Source: Salinimicrobium sediminilitoris (lineage in GTDB: Bacteria > Bacteroidota > Bacteroidia > Flavobacteriales > Flavobacteriaceae). Taken from it: a DNA stretch of 64,000 bases. The stretch lies in NCBI RefSeq assembly GCF_020866905.1, contig NZ_JAIVCC010000016.1, positions 186,001 to 250,000 of the forward strand, in the 5' to 3' direction. The translations under genes and the position numbers were made by a program. Shown one piece after another: positions 1 to 8,014 of this stretch. The notes beneath the pieces were generated by a model, which saw only the letters and a list, made by a program, of their open reading frames with translations, did not search any database and had not been told where the DNA came from. How positions within the stretch are numbered: position 1 is the stretch's first letter; each line of letters opens with the position of its first letter.

Positions 1-396
1 TTTCATCAATGGAAAAAGAACAGGAGATAAAGATTTCTCAGTCGCAAAAATGCTCCCCTGCCCGTCCGGCAGGCGGGTTCGAAATGACATTTTTAAAAAA
101 ATCCCAAATTACAAGCACCAAATTTCAAATTAGTTAATTGGGGATTGGTCAAATAGTTAATGGAGATTAGTCGTTCTGCGAAGATATGCGTGATCTTCGG
201 GAAAGATTTTCAATTAGCAATGATCAACTAATAATGAACAGAATTTTCTTAATGGACTTTGCAGATTTTCTTTGGGGCCTTTGCGTGAAAATAGTTAGTA
301 GTCAGTTGATTTAGACAATAATCATCAGTCAGAAATAAGATTTCTCAGTCGCTAAAAATAGCTCCTTCGAAATGACATTTTGATAAGCTGTTTGTC
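1..396. repeat. Composite intergenic repeat block 1
   Basis: No gene is seen here. The stretch is built from modules that recur in other gaps of this window. One is GATTTCTCAGTCGC...TTCGAAATGACATTTT, present twice (about 31-96 and 338-381), the first copy interrupted by a CCTGCCCGTCC...GGCGGGT insert at 57-79. Others are an AATTAGCAATGATCAA-like module near 210-240 and a TTTGGGGCCTTTGCGTGAAAA module near 273-292. The order and spacing of modules differ from the other blocks, which suggests mobile or shuffled non-coding elements rather than decayed genes. Confidence 0.7.
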
Positions 397-876
397 CTAT
401 TCTACCTCCTCGCCTGAACCGGGAATCGATTCCGGCCAACCTTTCTTGTAGTCTTCCCTGGACTTCTTATAGTTTTCGGCAAGCTCTTCGCTCTCTTTTT
501 GGGTGTAGACCTTTTTTGCCTTTCCAAAGAATTCCTCCTCCTCGTCCTCCAAATGGTGGTGCACCTTATCGCTCAATTTCTTCATGGTTGCCAGCCAGTG
601 AGGAGAATCCATTTTAGTGGCCTCCAGTTCCTGAATAAGTTCATCGATCTCATGGTGCTCTGCCATCCCATGACGTGCATCTTCCTGCATGCTGTCGGTG
701 TCAATGAGGGGTGAATAAAAGTAGCGTTCTTCGGCTACTTCATGGACTTCCAATTCTTTTCTAAGCTCAGGCCAAAGCTCTTTACGCTCTTTAGACTCCC
801 CCGAAGTTTTTAATAATTTGTCACAAAGATCTCTTTGTATATCGTGGTCTTCCTTAATTGCTTTGTAGATGTTCAT
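397..876 (-). CDS. Hemerythrin HHE domain protein
   Basis: A 159-residue cytoplasmic protein with no signal peptide. It is a four-helix hemerythrin-like protein expected to bind a di-iron centre with O2, NO or reactive oxygen as ligand. The candidate iron ligands are spaced as in the family: H11 in the EDHD start of helix A, H45 and E49 in EVHEVAEE, H74/H75 in AEHHEID, and H107/H108 followed by E112 and nearby acids in VHHHLEDEEEEF. The length is typical of stand-alone bacterial HHE proteins. It stands alone between two repeat blocks. A role in oxygen or NO sensing, or in iron handling, is inferred from the family only. Confidence 0.9.
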   Translation of the reverse strand: MNIYKAIKEDHDIQRDLCDKLLKTSGESKERKELWPELRKELEVHEVAEERYFYSPLIDTDSMQEDARHGMAEHHEIDELIQELEATKMDSPHWLATMKKLSDKVHHHLEDEEEEFFGKAKKVYTQKESEELAENYKKSREDYKKGWPESIPGSGEEVE

Positions 877-1309
877 CGTGTTAGAAAGTTTATAGTTGGT
901 AAGGCTTTTTGATCAGGTTTTTCCTGAAAATCCTAATTTACCCATTTTTGGCCAAATGCCGCGTGTGCAGATGGATCTTTCGTAGAGATTTAGCTGAATT
1001 TATTGTTTTCCGGAAAAATTCTGTGGCATTTTTCAATTAACAATGATCAATTAGCAATGAACAGGATTTCTTTGTAAGAAATTTTCATAGCACATGATGA
1101 GATTTCTCAGTCGCAAAAAGCTCCCCTGCCCGTCCGACAGGCGGGTTCGAAATGATATTTTTAAAAATTCCAAATAACAAGCGCCAAATTCCAATTTGAG
1201 ACAAAAATCTTCGCGGCCTTTGCTGATCTTCTTTGCGGCTTTGCGTAAAACATTTGAAGCCAAACATGAAATTTTCCGTGGCCTCTTTTTTTTTCAGGTG
1301 TGAGATTTT
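877..1309. repeat. Composite intergenic repeat block 2
   Basis: Non-coding. From about 1031 it repeats the module order of block 1: TTCAATTAACAATGATCAATTAGCAATGAAC, then TGAGATTTCTCAGTCGC (about 1097-1114) carrying the CCTGCCCGTCC...GGCGGGT insert, then TTCGAAATGATATTTTT to about 1162. After these comes CCAAATTCCAATTTG and a CTTTGCGGCTTTGCGTAAAA module near 1230-1250. The first 150 bases hold the promoter side of the hemerythrin gene, where I see no clear box. Confidence 0.65.
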
Positions 1310-1876
1310 TTACTTCCTCAAAAAATCCTTCTCCAGCAAAGAATAGATCTCGCTGTCCAGGAACTTTCCATTGTAGTAATAATTCTCCCTGAAGTAAGCC
1401 TCCTTTATAAAACCCATTTTTAGGAGGAGGGCGCGGGAGGTGTCATTAGCGGGATTGATATTGGCTTCGATGCTATGGAGAGCGAGGTCATTAAATCCAA
1501 AAGAGATCACTGCACGCATGGCTTCTTTCATATAACCGTGGCCCCAGTAATCGGGATGAAGGGTGTAGCCAATCTCGGCGCGGGCATTGGTCCTGTCGAT
1601 CTTGTGTAAAATGATATCTCCCATAAAATTTCCGGACTCCCTCTCCGTGATCACCCAGAAAAATCCGCTTTTCTTTTCATAGGTTTCGAGGTTCCTTCCT
1701 ATAAAAGCTTCCGAAGTTTTAGTATCAAGATGCTTATCTGAATCCATGAATTTCATCACTGCATCGTTGGAACGCAATTGCTGCAGCGAAGCCGCATCCT
1801 TCAGCTCCTGCTTCCGAAGAAACAGCCTTTGGGTCTTTAGCTGGGGAAATTCCTGAAAATATTGCTCGTTGATCAT
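1310..1876 (-). CDS. GNAT family N-acetyltransferase (RimJ/RimL-like)
   Basis: A 188-residue acetyl-CoA-dependent N-acetyltransferase. The N-terminal PQLKTQRLFLRKQELKDA segment matches the RimJ/RimL opening strand and helix. The acetyl-CoA site is the stretch around residues 115-150, with GYTLHPDYWGHGYMKEAM resembling the pyrophosphate loop (Q/RxxGxG/A) and NPANDTSRALLLKMGF the helix that closes the fold. The substrate cannot be read from the sequence; ribosomal-protein, amino-sugar and antibiotic acetylation all occur in this group. Alone between two repeat blocks, with no operon partner. Confidence 0.9.
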   Translation of the reverse strand: MINEQYFQEFPQLKTQRLFLRKQELKDAASLQQLRSNDAVMKFMDSDKHLDTKTSEAFIGRNLETYEKKSGFFWVITERESGNFMGDIILHKIDRTNARAEIGYTLHPDYWGHGYMKEAMRAVISFGFNDLALHSIEANINPANDTSRALLLKMGFIKEAYFRENYYYNGKFLDSEIYSLLEKDFLRK

Positions 1877-2312
1877 AAGGAGATAAAGATAATGTTAATC
1901 CAATTTGAAGTTGTGGTGATTTGAAAATTTGATGATGAAGGGAAAAAGTGGTCAGTGGTCGGTGGTCAGAAACGAGGAAAACAGAAAAAGAACACAGCCT
2001 CCAAACTCTTTCAGGATTAGGGAGAGATTAAAAAATTATCTATGCACCTGCCCGTCCGTAAGGCGGGTACGTAGCTTCTTTTCAATTAGCAATGATCATC
2101 AACCAATGAACCGAATCTCTTTGGGCCCTTTGCGGTTGGACTTTTCGAGAAAATTTTCAACCTCATGAGATTTGACTTTGTCGAAGCTGCGCTTTCTCAG
2201 TCGCGAAAAAGCTCTTTCGAGATGACATTTTTCAGACCCCGTACAACATGAGCTTCCGCAGGGGCGATCAGCATTATTTTTCCGTTGCTGTTATCGCGAT
2301 GTGAAGGATCTT
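1877..2312. repeat. Composite intergenic repeat block 3
   Basis: No convincing gene. It carries a CCTGCCCGTCCGTAAGGCGGGT module (about 2049-2070), an AATTAGCAATGATCATC module, a CTTTGCGG module and the core element between about 2163 and 2232. Here the core is split by a GACTTTGTCGAAGCTGCGC insert between TGAGATTT and CTCAGTCGCGAAAAAGC. The small open frame at 1929-2168 consists entirely of these modules and is not considered a gene. Confidence 0.6.
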
Positions 2313-3221
2313 TTATGATTGGCTATGGGTTTTTTCTTTTGACTTGGTTCTGGAGGCCATTACAATTCCTGCAAGTACTATGGCCATTCCTAAATAATCA
2401 ACAAGCTTAACCTTATCGTCAAAGGCCAGCCAGGCCATGAACATGGTCACCGGCGGACCGAGGTAAAACAGACTTGCAACACGGGTAGCGTCCAGTCTCT
2501 CAATTAAGCGCCACATAAGGAAGTATGCCCCGAGGGAAACGGCGAAGACCAGCCACAACATTGCATAAGTAAACTTGGGAACCCATTCAACTGCCAGGCC
2601 TTCCACAAAAACAGCAGGTAGTGCCAGGGCAAGCATGGTGGCCAGACTTTGATAGAACAGGGTTTGATCAAGTGGTAATTTTTCTGCTTTATCATTGATC
2701 TCTATTTTTCGCTGAACTAAAGTAGCAATAGTAATTCCTATAACAGACCCAAGGGGAATAAGATAACCGAAAACTGAACCCGAACTGCTGAAATCTATTC
2801 GAAAAGCCACTGTTATCACTACTCCAATAAAGCCTAATATAAGACCCAGCCACTGTAAGGAGCCGGTTTTCTCTCCTGTAACAAAACCAGAAAAAGCACC
2901 GGTCGCCAGAGGTTGAAGGGCAACAATAAGGGCTACAATTCCTGCCGGAACTCCGTTATCCAGAGCCAGTAAAACACAGGTTAGCCACACGCCGTGCGCA
3001 AGAAAACCCAGGAACATATTTATGGACGCTGTCTTTAGCCCAACCCATTTTAATCTATTTCTTAGCAAAAGGTATTCCAGCAACAATACAGTTACTGCAA
3101 CGTATCTCAGGAAGATCAGGGTAAAAGGCCCCGTATAGGGCAATCCATATTCAGCTCCAATAAACCCGGAATTCCATAATAAAACGAAACCTGCTATTAA
3201 TAAAAGAGTGTCCCTTTTCAT
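2313..3221 (-). CDS. EamA/DMT-family transporter (RhaT/YdcZ-like)
   Basis: A 302-residue inner-membrane protein with about ten hydrophobic segments arranged as two EamA repeats of five (roughly residues 5-140 and 155-295). It has the short charged C-terminal tail typical of drug/metabolite transporters. The WNSGFIGAEYGL start and the FLRY motif at the end of the second helix are common in bacterial EamA proteins. The export substrate is unknown; amino acids and metabolites are usual for the family. No neighbour on the same strand is close enough to suggest an operon. Confidence 0.9.
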   Translation of the reverse strand: MKRDTLLLIAGFVLLWNSGFIGAEYGLPYTGPFTLIFLRYVAVTVLLLEYLLLRNRLKWVGLKTASINMFLGFLAHGVWLTCVLLALDNGVPAGIVALIVALQPLATGAFSGFVTGEKTGSLQWLGLILGFIGVVITVAFRIDFSSSGSVFGYLIPLGSVIGITIATLVQRKIEINDKAEKLPLDQTLFYQSLATMLALALPAVFVEGLAVEWVPKFTYAMLWLVFAVSLGAYFLMWRLIERLDATRVASLFYLGPPVTMFMAWLAFDDKVKLVDYLGMAIVLAGIVMASRTKSKEKTHSQS

Positions 3222-3307
3222 AGTTGCCGATTATAAAAGAGTCAGGAATCTCCTGTAAGGACAGGGAGTTCTTAATTTTTTAGAGATTAAATTTCAGTCT
3301 TACAGAA

Positions 3308-4321
3308 TTACGCAAAAAACCAGAAATCAATAACAGGGTTTTTATCCCATGCAGCCAGTTTTTGTTCTATCTCCTTTTTCCCTTCCGGAGAGGCCACTAC
3401 AACCATTATCTGAGGATCTTCCATCGTCATGATCTCCTTATAATGTTCCAAACGAACCCCGTAGATATCCTTGCCTATTTTTCTGCGGTTATCACATACC
3501 CAGTGAAACTTATCATCGTATGACTGTAAAAGTTTGGCCATGTCCTTACCATTCCTGCCTGCGCCCCACAATACCAGAGGCCGGGAATTATCCCTGTCCA
3601 ATTCATAGAAAAAACGCAGTTTGAGGTCAAAATAGCGGTTGTCTTCATATTCTTCCCAGGTACGGGAGATCCTTTCCGACCGATCCCGCCAGTAATGCAG
3701 GATGCGGTCTATTCCAATGACATTCAGTCCCCGTTCATAGAACCTGAAGCACAGGTCATAATCTTCGGGATATACAATGGGATCAAAGGCTCCCGCAGCA
3801 TCGAGATCCTCTTTGTGAAGGAGCCAGCAATGTGACGGGATCACGCACTCCCTGTAGATCTCCCGGTAATGGGTACTGGTCCTGGCAACTTCGTTAAGCC
3901 AGTTTTCATATTTGATAAATCCCTCACCTACCTCTCCTTTATCTACAAAATGTTCGGTACCACCCGCGATCACAGTTCCTTTTCCATATTTAAGCCATTC
4001 TTCCACGAGTACCTGTAGCTTATAGTCCGGCATCTTATCATCGGAATCCATTCTGTTGATCAAGCTGCCTTTTACTTCCCGATATCCTCTTTGCAGCGTC
4101 GGGATCAGTCTTGGTTGATTAGAGTTGAAAAACCGGATTCGGGAGTCTTTTGCAGCATATTCCTTTAAGATCTTAGGGCTATCATCTGAGGAATGATCAT
4201 TAACAGCAATAAGTTCCCAGTTCTCATAGGTTTGTGCCATCACCGAATCCAGACAATCCCGCAGATAAGGGGCAGTATCTTTGACTGCCATGATTATAGT
4301 TACCAGGGGTTGGATTGCCAT
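3308..4321 (-). CDS. Family 2 glycosyltransferase with C-terminal Rossmann-like domain
   Basis: A 337-residue cytoplasmic or membrane-associated glycosyltransferase. The GT-A domain starts at once with PLVTIIMAVKDTAPYL, followed by the ENWELIAVNDHSSDDS nucleotide-binding stretch and a RMDSDD metal-binding DxD-type motif around residue 90. After residue 240 comes a second domain beginning PLVLWGAGRNGKDMAKLL, a GxGxxG-like nucleotide-fold start also seen in WcfG- or NeuD-like proteins. I chose the ATG at 4321 because the GT-A beta strand follows it directly; a start nine codons upstream (4348) is open. Sugar and acceptor unknown. Not in a polysaccharide cluster. Confidence 0.88.
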   Translation of the reverse strand: MAIQPLVTIIMAVKDTAPYLRDCLDSVMAQTYENWELIAVNDHSSDDSPKILKEYAAKDSRIRFFNSNQPRLIPTLQRGYREVKGSLINRMDSDDKMPDYKLQVLVEEWLKYGKGTVIAGGTEHFVDKGEVGEGFIKYENWLNEVARTSTHYREIYRECVIPSHCWLLHKEDLDAAGAFDPIVYPEDYDLCFRFYERGLNVIGIDRILHYWRDRSERISRTWEEYEDNRYFDLKLRFFYELDRDNSRPLVLWGAGRNGKDMAKLLQSYDDKFHWVCDNRRKIGKDIYGVRLEHYKEIMTMEDPQIMVVVASPEGKKEIEQKLAAWDKNPVIDFWFFA

Positions 4322-4435
4322 TATAAAAAGGTTTTTTCCGGGATTCAATACTAATTGAATTAAAGGTTTCGCCTTTCCCGGGTTCCCGGAGTGTAGAAAG
4401 CCAATTGTTCCTTTAAAAGTTTTTTTAAAGGTAGT

Positions 4436-4450
4436 AAAAATGGCATTTTT
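4436..4450. other. Perfect AAAAATGNCATTTTT palindrome, copy 1
   Basis: Intergenic 15-base dyad AAAAATGGCATTTTT. The same AAAAATG-N-CATTTTT pattern is perfect at 31058-31072 and 53107-53121, and imperfect copies occur elsewhere, for example CCATTTTTGA near 22080, 42160 and 44945. Function unknown. Confidence 0.5.
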
Positions 4451-4497
4451 AAATGGTCATTTCCTATTTGCCGGTCAACCGTTGTTGTAAATGGTCT

Positions 4498-4971
4498 TTA
4501 CCTTTCTAAATAGGTTTCTGTGTAGGCCTTTGTTTTATTCCCGTTTTCGTGAGTGACTTCCTGACTCATGGGAGATCTTAAGATTAGTTCTGTTTGATTT
4601 AATTCAAGGATGGTATTTTCCGGGAAAAAATAAATGGTCCCGTACCCGGTTGAGGAACCCGGCTCTAATTTCAAATCGGTTTTTAAATTTTTTTCATTTA
4701 AAAGCCATTTCCCTTTTATTGGTTGCGTTATACCTGGATCTGAATAAATAACTTCCTTATCCAGATTGAATTTCAACTGGGAATAAGGTTCTTCGCTGAT
4801 GGATTCTTCAATGGCATCGACTTCTCCATTTAGATACTTGTAGGTTACAGCTTTTTTGATCGTCCAGGTCCCATTTAATAATTCCTCGTCCGTTTTATCC
4901 GGTTCCACGTCCTTGCTACATGAAATAAGCGCTAATAGAATTATAAATATTGATAGGAAGATTTTTTTCAT
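4498..4971 (-). CDS. Lipocalin-like lipoprotein
   Basis: A 157-residue exported lipoprotein. Residues 1-17 form a signal peptide and the lipobox ends at C18 (ALISCSKD), followed by acidic residues. The mature part begins with LLNGTWTIKKA, the G-x-W strand that opens lipocalin-like Bacteroidota proteins, and then shows alternating strands (QLKFNLDKEVIY, IKGKWLLNE, ILELNQTELILRS) as expected for a small beta barrel. A ligand cannot be named. Monocistronic, upstream of nothing obvious on its strand. Confidence 0.75.
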   Translation of the reverse strand: MKKIFLSIFIILLALISCSKDVEPDKTDEELLNGTWTIKKAVTYKYLNGEVDAIEESISEEPYSQLKFNLDKEVIYSDPGITQPIKGKWLLNEKNLKTDLKLEPGSSTGYGTIYFFPENTILELNQTELILRSPMSQEVTHENGNKTKAYTETYLER

Positions 4972-5163
4972 AGTGTTGGGTGTAGGATGAATTGTCCAAG
5001 GTTTACGGTTATGGACAAGTGGTGGGAATAGGAATTCAAATTTTTCGATCTGGTATTAGTTTGTTGATCACTTAATTTGTTTTTCTAAGGTTGCCGCCCA
5101 TTGGCGATGAACCGCGGTTGTAAACCGGAGCAAATACATCGAAATTATAAAGACGAATCATTT

Positions 5164-6153
5164 TTAATCCTCGTAATAAATATCGAAAATTAAATTTAAC
5201 TCGATTTCCTGTTGAGATCCGGCTATTTCTTCAAGGTGATATGCGACTTTTAAGTCGTAATTCATCACATCTGAAATTATATTCTGCTCTAAGTTTCCCA
5301 ATTTCTGAATGTTTCCCGGCATAGGGCTTTCTTCAAAGGAACCGGGATATGCAACGCCCAAAACATCAAAAGGATAAAAGGTACTTTGGGGGTTTATTTT
5401 ATCATCGTAGCCTATGATTATGCTGGAAAAGGGATTCGATCCGTCCTCTCTAAAAGTTTTGAATGTAACCTGAAATCCAACGAGGTTCACGACTTTAATT
5501 TTTTCAAAAGGAATTTCATTAGCATCTGCTATATCCGACAGTCTGTAATTTGGAAAGGAAGTAACCCCGGAATAATAATGATGATCTTGTTCTTCTGTAA
5601 TGAAGCTCAAATTATAAATTTCTGAAACAGTTTTTTTATTTAGATCCCCGGCAGGTACTATGATAAATGATTTTATATTAGTCCATAAACTATAATTTTT
5701 TACCATGTTAACATCGGTCGATCGTGCTCTATAGCTAACAAAAATCGTGTCCTGATATGATAAACTTTGTGGACTGCTATAATAATGAACATATTGATAA
5801 CCATAACCAAATCCATCATTTTTAAGCTCATGAAATTTATAATAGTCATCGCAACTAAAGGGTTGGCTTGTTTCTATAAACTGGATTTCTGTATTCCATA
5901 GATCTCCGGGCAAACTCCATTCAATATCCATTCTTTCATTAGAATAAAAAATATGATCTTCTTCTAAGGTGATTATTGGAGGATCATAAATCCCTTCGAA
6001 TCTTAAGCCTTCTGGTGTTGGTGTGACCAATTCACATGGATCAGTAGAGAAAGGTAATAGGTCATCTTCATTTTCGTCGGTACTGCACGATAAAAGGAGG
6101 AAGCTGAATATAAAAAGCAATATTGGTTTAATAAGACCTGAATTTGTATTCAT
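5164..6153 (-). CDS. Hypothetical lipoprotein
   Basis: A 329-residue protein not recognised as a named family. It has a signal peptide with lipobox LLLSC (C23) followed by a very acidic linker (STDENEDD), so it is expected to be an outer-membrane or surface lipoprotein. The rest is strand-rich and aromatic-rich (HYYSSPQSLSYQD, QDHHYYSG), without an enzyme motif that I can identify. Its DNA is visibly more AT-rich than most neighbours, as is the gap downstream, which could mean a different origin. No operon partner. Confidence 0.7.
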   Translation of the reverse strand: MNTNSGLIKPILLFIFSFLLLSCSTDENEDDLLPFSTDPCELVTPTPEGLRFEGIYDPPIITLEEDHIFYSNERMDIEWSLPGDLWNTEIQFIETSQPFSCDDYYKFHELKNDGFGYGYQYVHYYSSPQSLSYQDTIFVSYRARSTDVNMVKNYSLWTNIKSFIIVPAGDLNKKTVSEIYNLSFITEEQDHHYYSGVTSFPNYRLSDIADANEIPFEKIKVVNLVGFQVTFKTFREDGSNPFSSIIIGYDDKINPQSTFYPFDVLGVAYPGSFEESPMPGNIQKLGNLEQNIISDVMNYDLKVAYHLEEIAGSQQEIELNLIFDIYYED

Positions 6154-6519
6154 ACGGGATAAAATTAATAGATCTAAAATTCAATAACATCTTAATCAAT
6201 TTTATCCTCTTTTTTGAACATTTAGTATTCTGGAATTTGATAATATCCAATTCTCAATATTATAATTTTCAAGGAAGTAATTCCAGGATCTGTAAGAAGT
6301 TATCTCTTAATTCGAAAGGGAAATTAAATAAAAAATCTATTACTTTTTCTTTGAAGAGAAATTTTTTCAGAAGGTGTTGTTTACGAGCTTTCCGGTTAAC
6401 GAATGGGACCTGTAGCTAAGATTCGCTTTGACTCTGTGGGCTTTGTGTGAAAATTTACTACTGCCTGAGATTTCTCGAGGTGGCTATTCTGGAGTATTCA
6501 TAATCATTTAGATGAAGAC
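6154..6519. other. AT-rich intergenic stretch
   Basis: Apart from a fragment of the common repeat set near 6421-6476 (TTTGTGTGAAAATT and TGAGATTTCTCGA), I see no gene, RNA or strong hairpin. A 91-codon open frame on the plus strand (6144-6419) has Asn/Ile/Phe-biased composition expected of random AT-rich sequence. Confidence 0.5.
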
Positions 6520-6927
6520 TTAAATTTTTTTTCGCCGGGTGGTAAGGGCGAGTCCGAAAAAAGTTTGTAGCAGGCCGGTTGCGAAGTAGAGCGGTTGCAG
6601 GAAATCTTTATAACCTATCCAGATCACCTGTGCTATGATCCATGCCAAGAGAAAAAGGCCAACTAAAGTCCCAAAGGCTGCGCGGTTTTCTTTCCGGTTA
6701 AAGATGAGCCACATTCCCCAGCCATTGGTTACTCCCATCAGCAAAAAAAGAACGATGCCCGGGATCAGATAATTGGGGAATGGAGTTGTTTGCAGCCATT
6801 CCACATTTAGGTCCAGGCTTTTTCCGCTGGGATCTGTGATGAGCATGTATCCGCCCAGCAAAGCTCTTAGACCGTTAATTGCCTGAAGACTGCCAAGAAA
6901 TCCATTCAAAGATGTGCTTTTTTGCAT
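6520..6927 (-). CDS. Small four-helix membrane protein
   Basis: A 135-residue protein with about four membrane segments (roughly 15-32, 53-75, 85-105, 112-130) and an RRKK positive tail. I do not recognise a named family. It lies 18 bases downstream of the DUF6064 gene on the same strand, so the two are probably co-transcribed and may form or modify a common membrane complex. No catalytic motif is visible. Confidence 0.75.
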   Translation of the reverse strand: MQKSTSLNGFLGSLQAINGLRALLGGYMLITDPSGKSLDLNVEWLQTTPFPNYLIPGIVLFLLMGVTNGWGMWLIFNRKENRAAFGTLVGLFLLAWIIAQVIWIGYKDFLQPLYFATGLLQTFFGLALTTRRKKI

Positions 6928-6945
6928 CTTAGAAATTTTGGGAGT

Positions 6946-7587
6946 TTAAGCAATAGCCGGCACCTTCTCTTTTTTCAGCAAATAAAAATTAGCAATTACT
7001 GCAGCGATCAACATGAGAAAATCCTGATATACCCCAAAGTTTACAGCAGCAAAAGTTCCTATGACCGCCCAGATACTGGGAACAATTAAAAGGTACTTCG
7101 GAAACCCCTTTTTGGAGAGCATCAAAAATCCAAAAGTAAGGATAGTCGTGGGACATGGTAATCCCAGCGAAATTGTGACATTTAATTTCGCGCCTAACAG
7201 GTAACCTATAATTGGATAAAAAATAAGGCCAAAGAGTATAAAGAAATATCCCAGGAAGGTTCTCCCGTTCTTTTCAGAATCAAAATTTAGATGAGTTCTG
7301 AAAATCTCCCTCATGAAGAACAACCCCTGAAGTATAAACAGGATCCCAAAACCATAGGCGGCTTTGTTTATTGAAGTGAAAAAGCTTAAATGGTAGACAA
7401 TACCTATCCAGAGCCAGAGAAGTCCCAGAAAACCCGTGATGAAGTAATTGCTGTTTTTTCTTCGGGAAGTAATTAACAGCAAAGCGATAATGCCTAAACA
7501 AAGGAAGATGAGCTGGGCCGGAAATACCGAAGTATTGTATCTCTCGAATACCTCAAAAAATTGTTCTATTGTAAACGGAGTTTCCAT
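6946..7587 (-). CDS. DUF6064 family membrane protein
   Basis: A 213-residue integral membrane protein. The opening, with PFTIEQFFEVFERYNTSVFP followed by a helix, and the six or so further membrane segments match my recollection of the DUF6064 family, including the GLPCPTTILTFGFLML segment near residue 145 where the family has a conserved CPT. Function unknown for the family. It heads a two-gene set with the downstream small membrane protein. Confidence 0.75.
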   Translation of the reverse strand: METPFTIEQFFEVFERYNTSVFPAQLIFLCLGIIALLLITSRRKNSNYFITGFLGLLWLWIGIVYHLSFFTSINKAAYGFGILFILQGLFFMREIFRTHLNFDSEKNGRTFLGYFFILFGLIFYPIIGYLLGAKLNVTISLGLPCPTTILTFGFLMLSKKGFPKYLLIVPSIWAVIGTFAAVNFGVYQDFLMLIAAVIANFYLLKKEKVPAIA

Positions 7588-7787
7588 TATCCATACTTTA
7601 GATGAAATTCCGGTGTAATTGAGGAGCAGAGAACAGCTCTTTTCCCTTTCCTTACTAACAGAAATAACTTAATTCTACACCAGTAATTACGCTCCTCTCT
7701 AATTTACACCCTTTTAGCTCCTGAATAAAGTTTTCACCTGTTTTTGTTAGGCTGCAAAAACCTTCCGGAGGAAAAAAGGCATAGAAA

Positions 7788-7809
7788 AACCTTCCGCAGC
7801 GGGAAGGTT
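7788..7809 (-). terminator. Rho-independent terminator for the serine hydrolase operon
   Basis: Read on the minus strand, AACCTTCC - CGCTGC - GGAAGGTT is followed by a short T run. It lies 34 bases past the stop of the 55-residue gene, so it closes the 9484-7843 transcript. Confidence 0.75.
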
Positions 7810-7842
7810 CTTTTGTTTGAATGCCTGAAAAAACATTTGGCT

Positions 7843-8010
7843 TCAGAATTTAATTCCCCTTTTATTCATTTCCTCTGCAAGTTTGCCTTCGATCTTGCGG
7901 CAGCTACAGTTTTGCGCATGTTCCAGATGCCAGGCGATCCTTTGATCCATACTGGGATTTTTGGGCATCTTATGTGAGGCATGCCATTCTTTGTTGACCT
8001 TAGCTTCCAT
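7843..8010 (-). CDS. 55-residue CxC protein
   Basis: A short gene starting at the ATG whose complement is CAT at 8008-8010 and ending in TGA at 7843. It begins only four bases after the stop of the serine hydrolase gene, so it is almost certainly in the same transcript, and a terminator follows. The protein is basic and helical with the core MDQRIAWHLEHAQNCSCRKI, a His-x2-His/Cys-x-Cys arrangement that could bind a metal, and then a charged helix. I recall similar unnamed 50-60 residue proteins in Bacteroidota. Function unknown. The clean coding frame and the position between gene and terminator are the evidence. Confidence 0.7.
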   Translation of the reverse strand: MEAKVNKEWHASHKMPKNPSMDQRIAWHLEHAQNCSCRKIEGKLAEEMNKRGIKF

Positions 8011-8014
8011 GCGT

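Noticed and set aside
6144..6419. 91-codon plus-strand frame in the AT-rich gap
   Set aside because: Asn/Ile/Phe/Lys-rich random-looking peptide with no start signal or family match.
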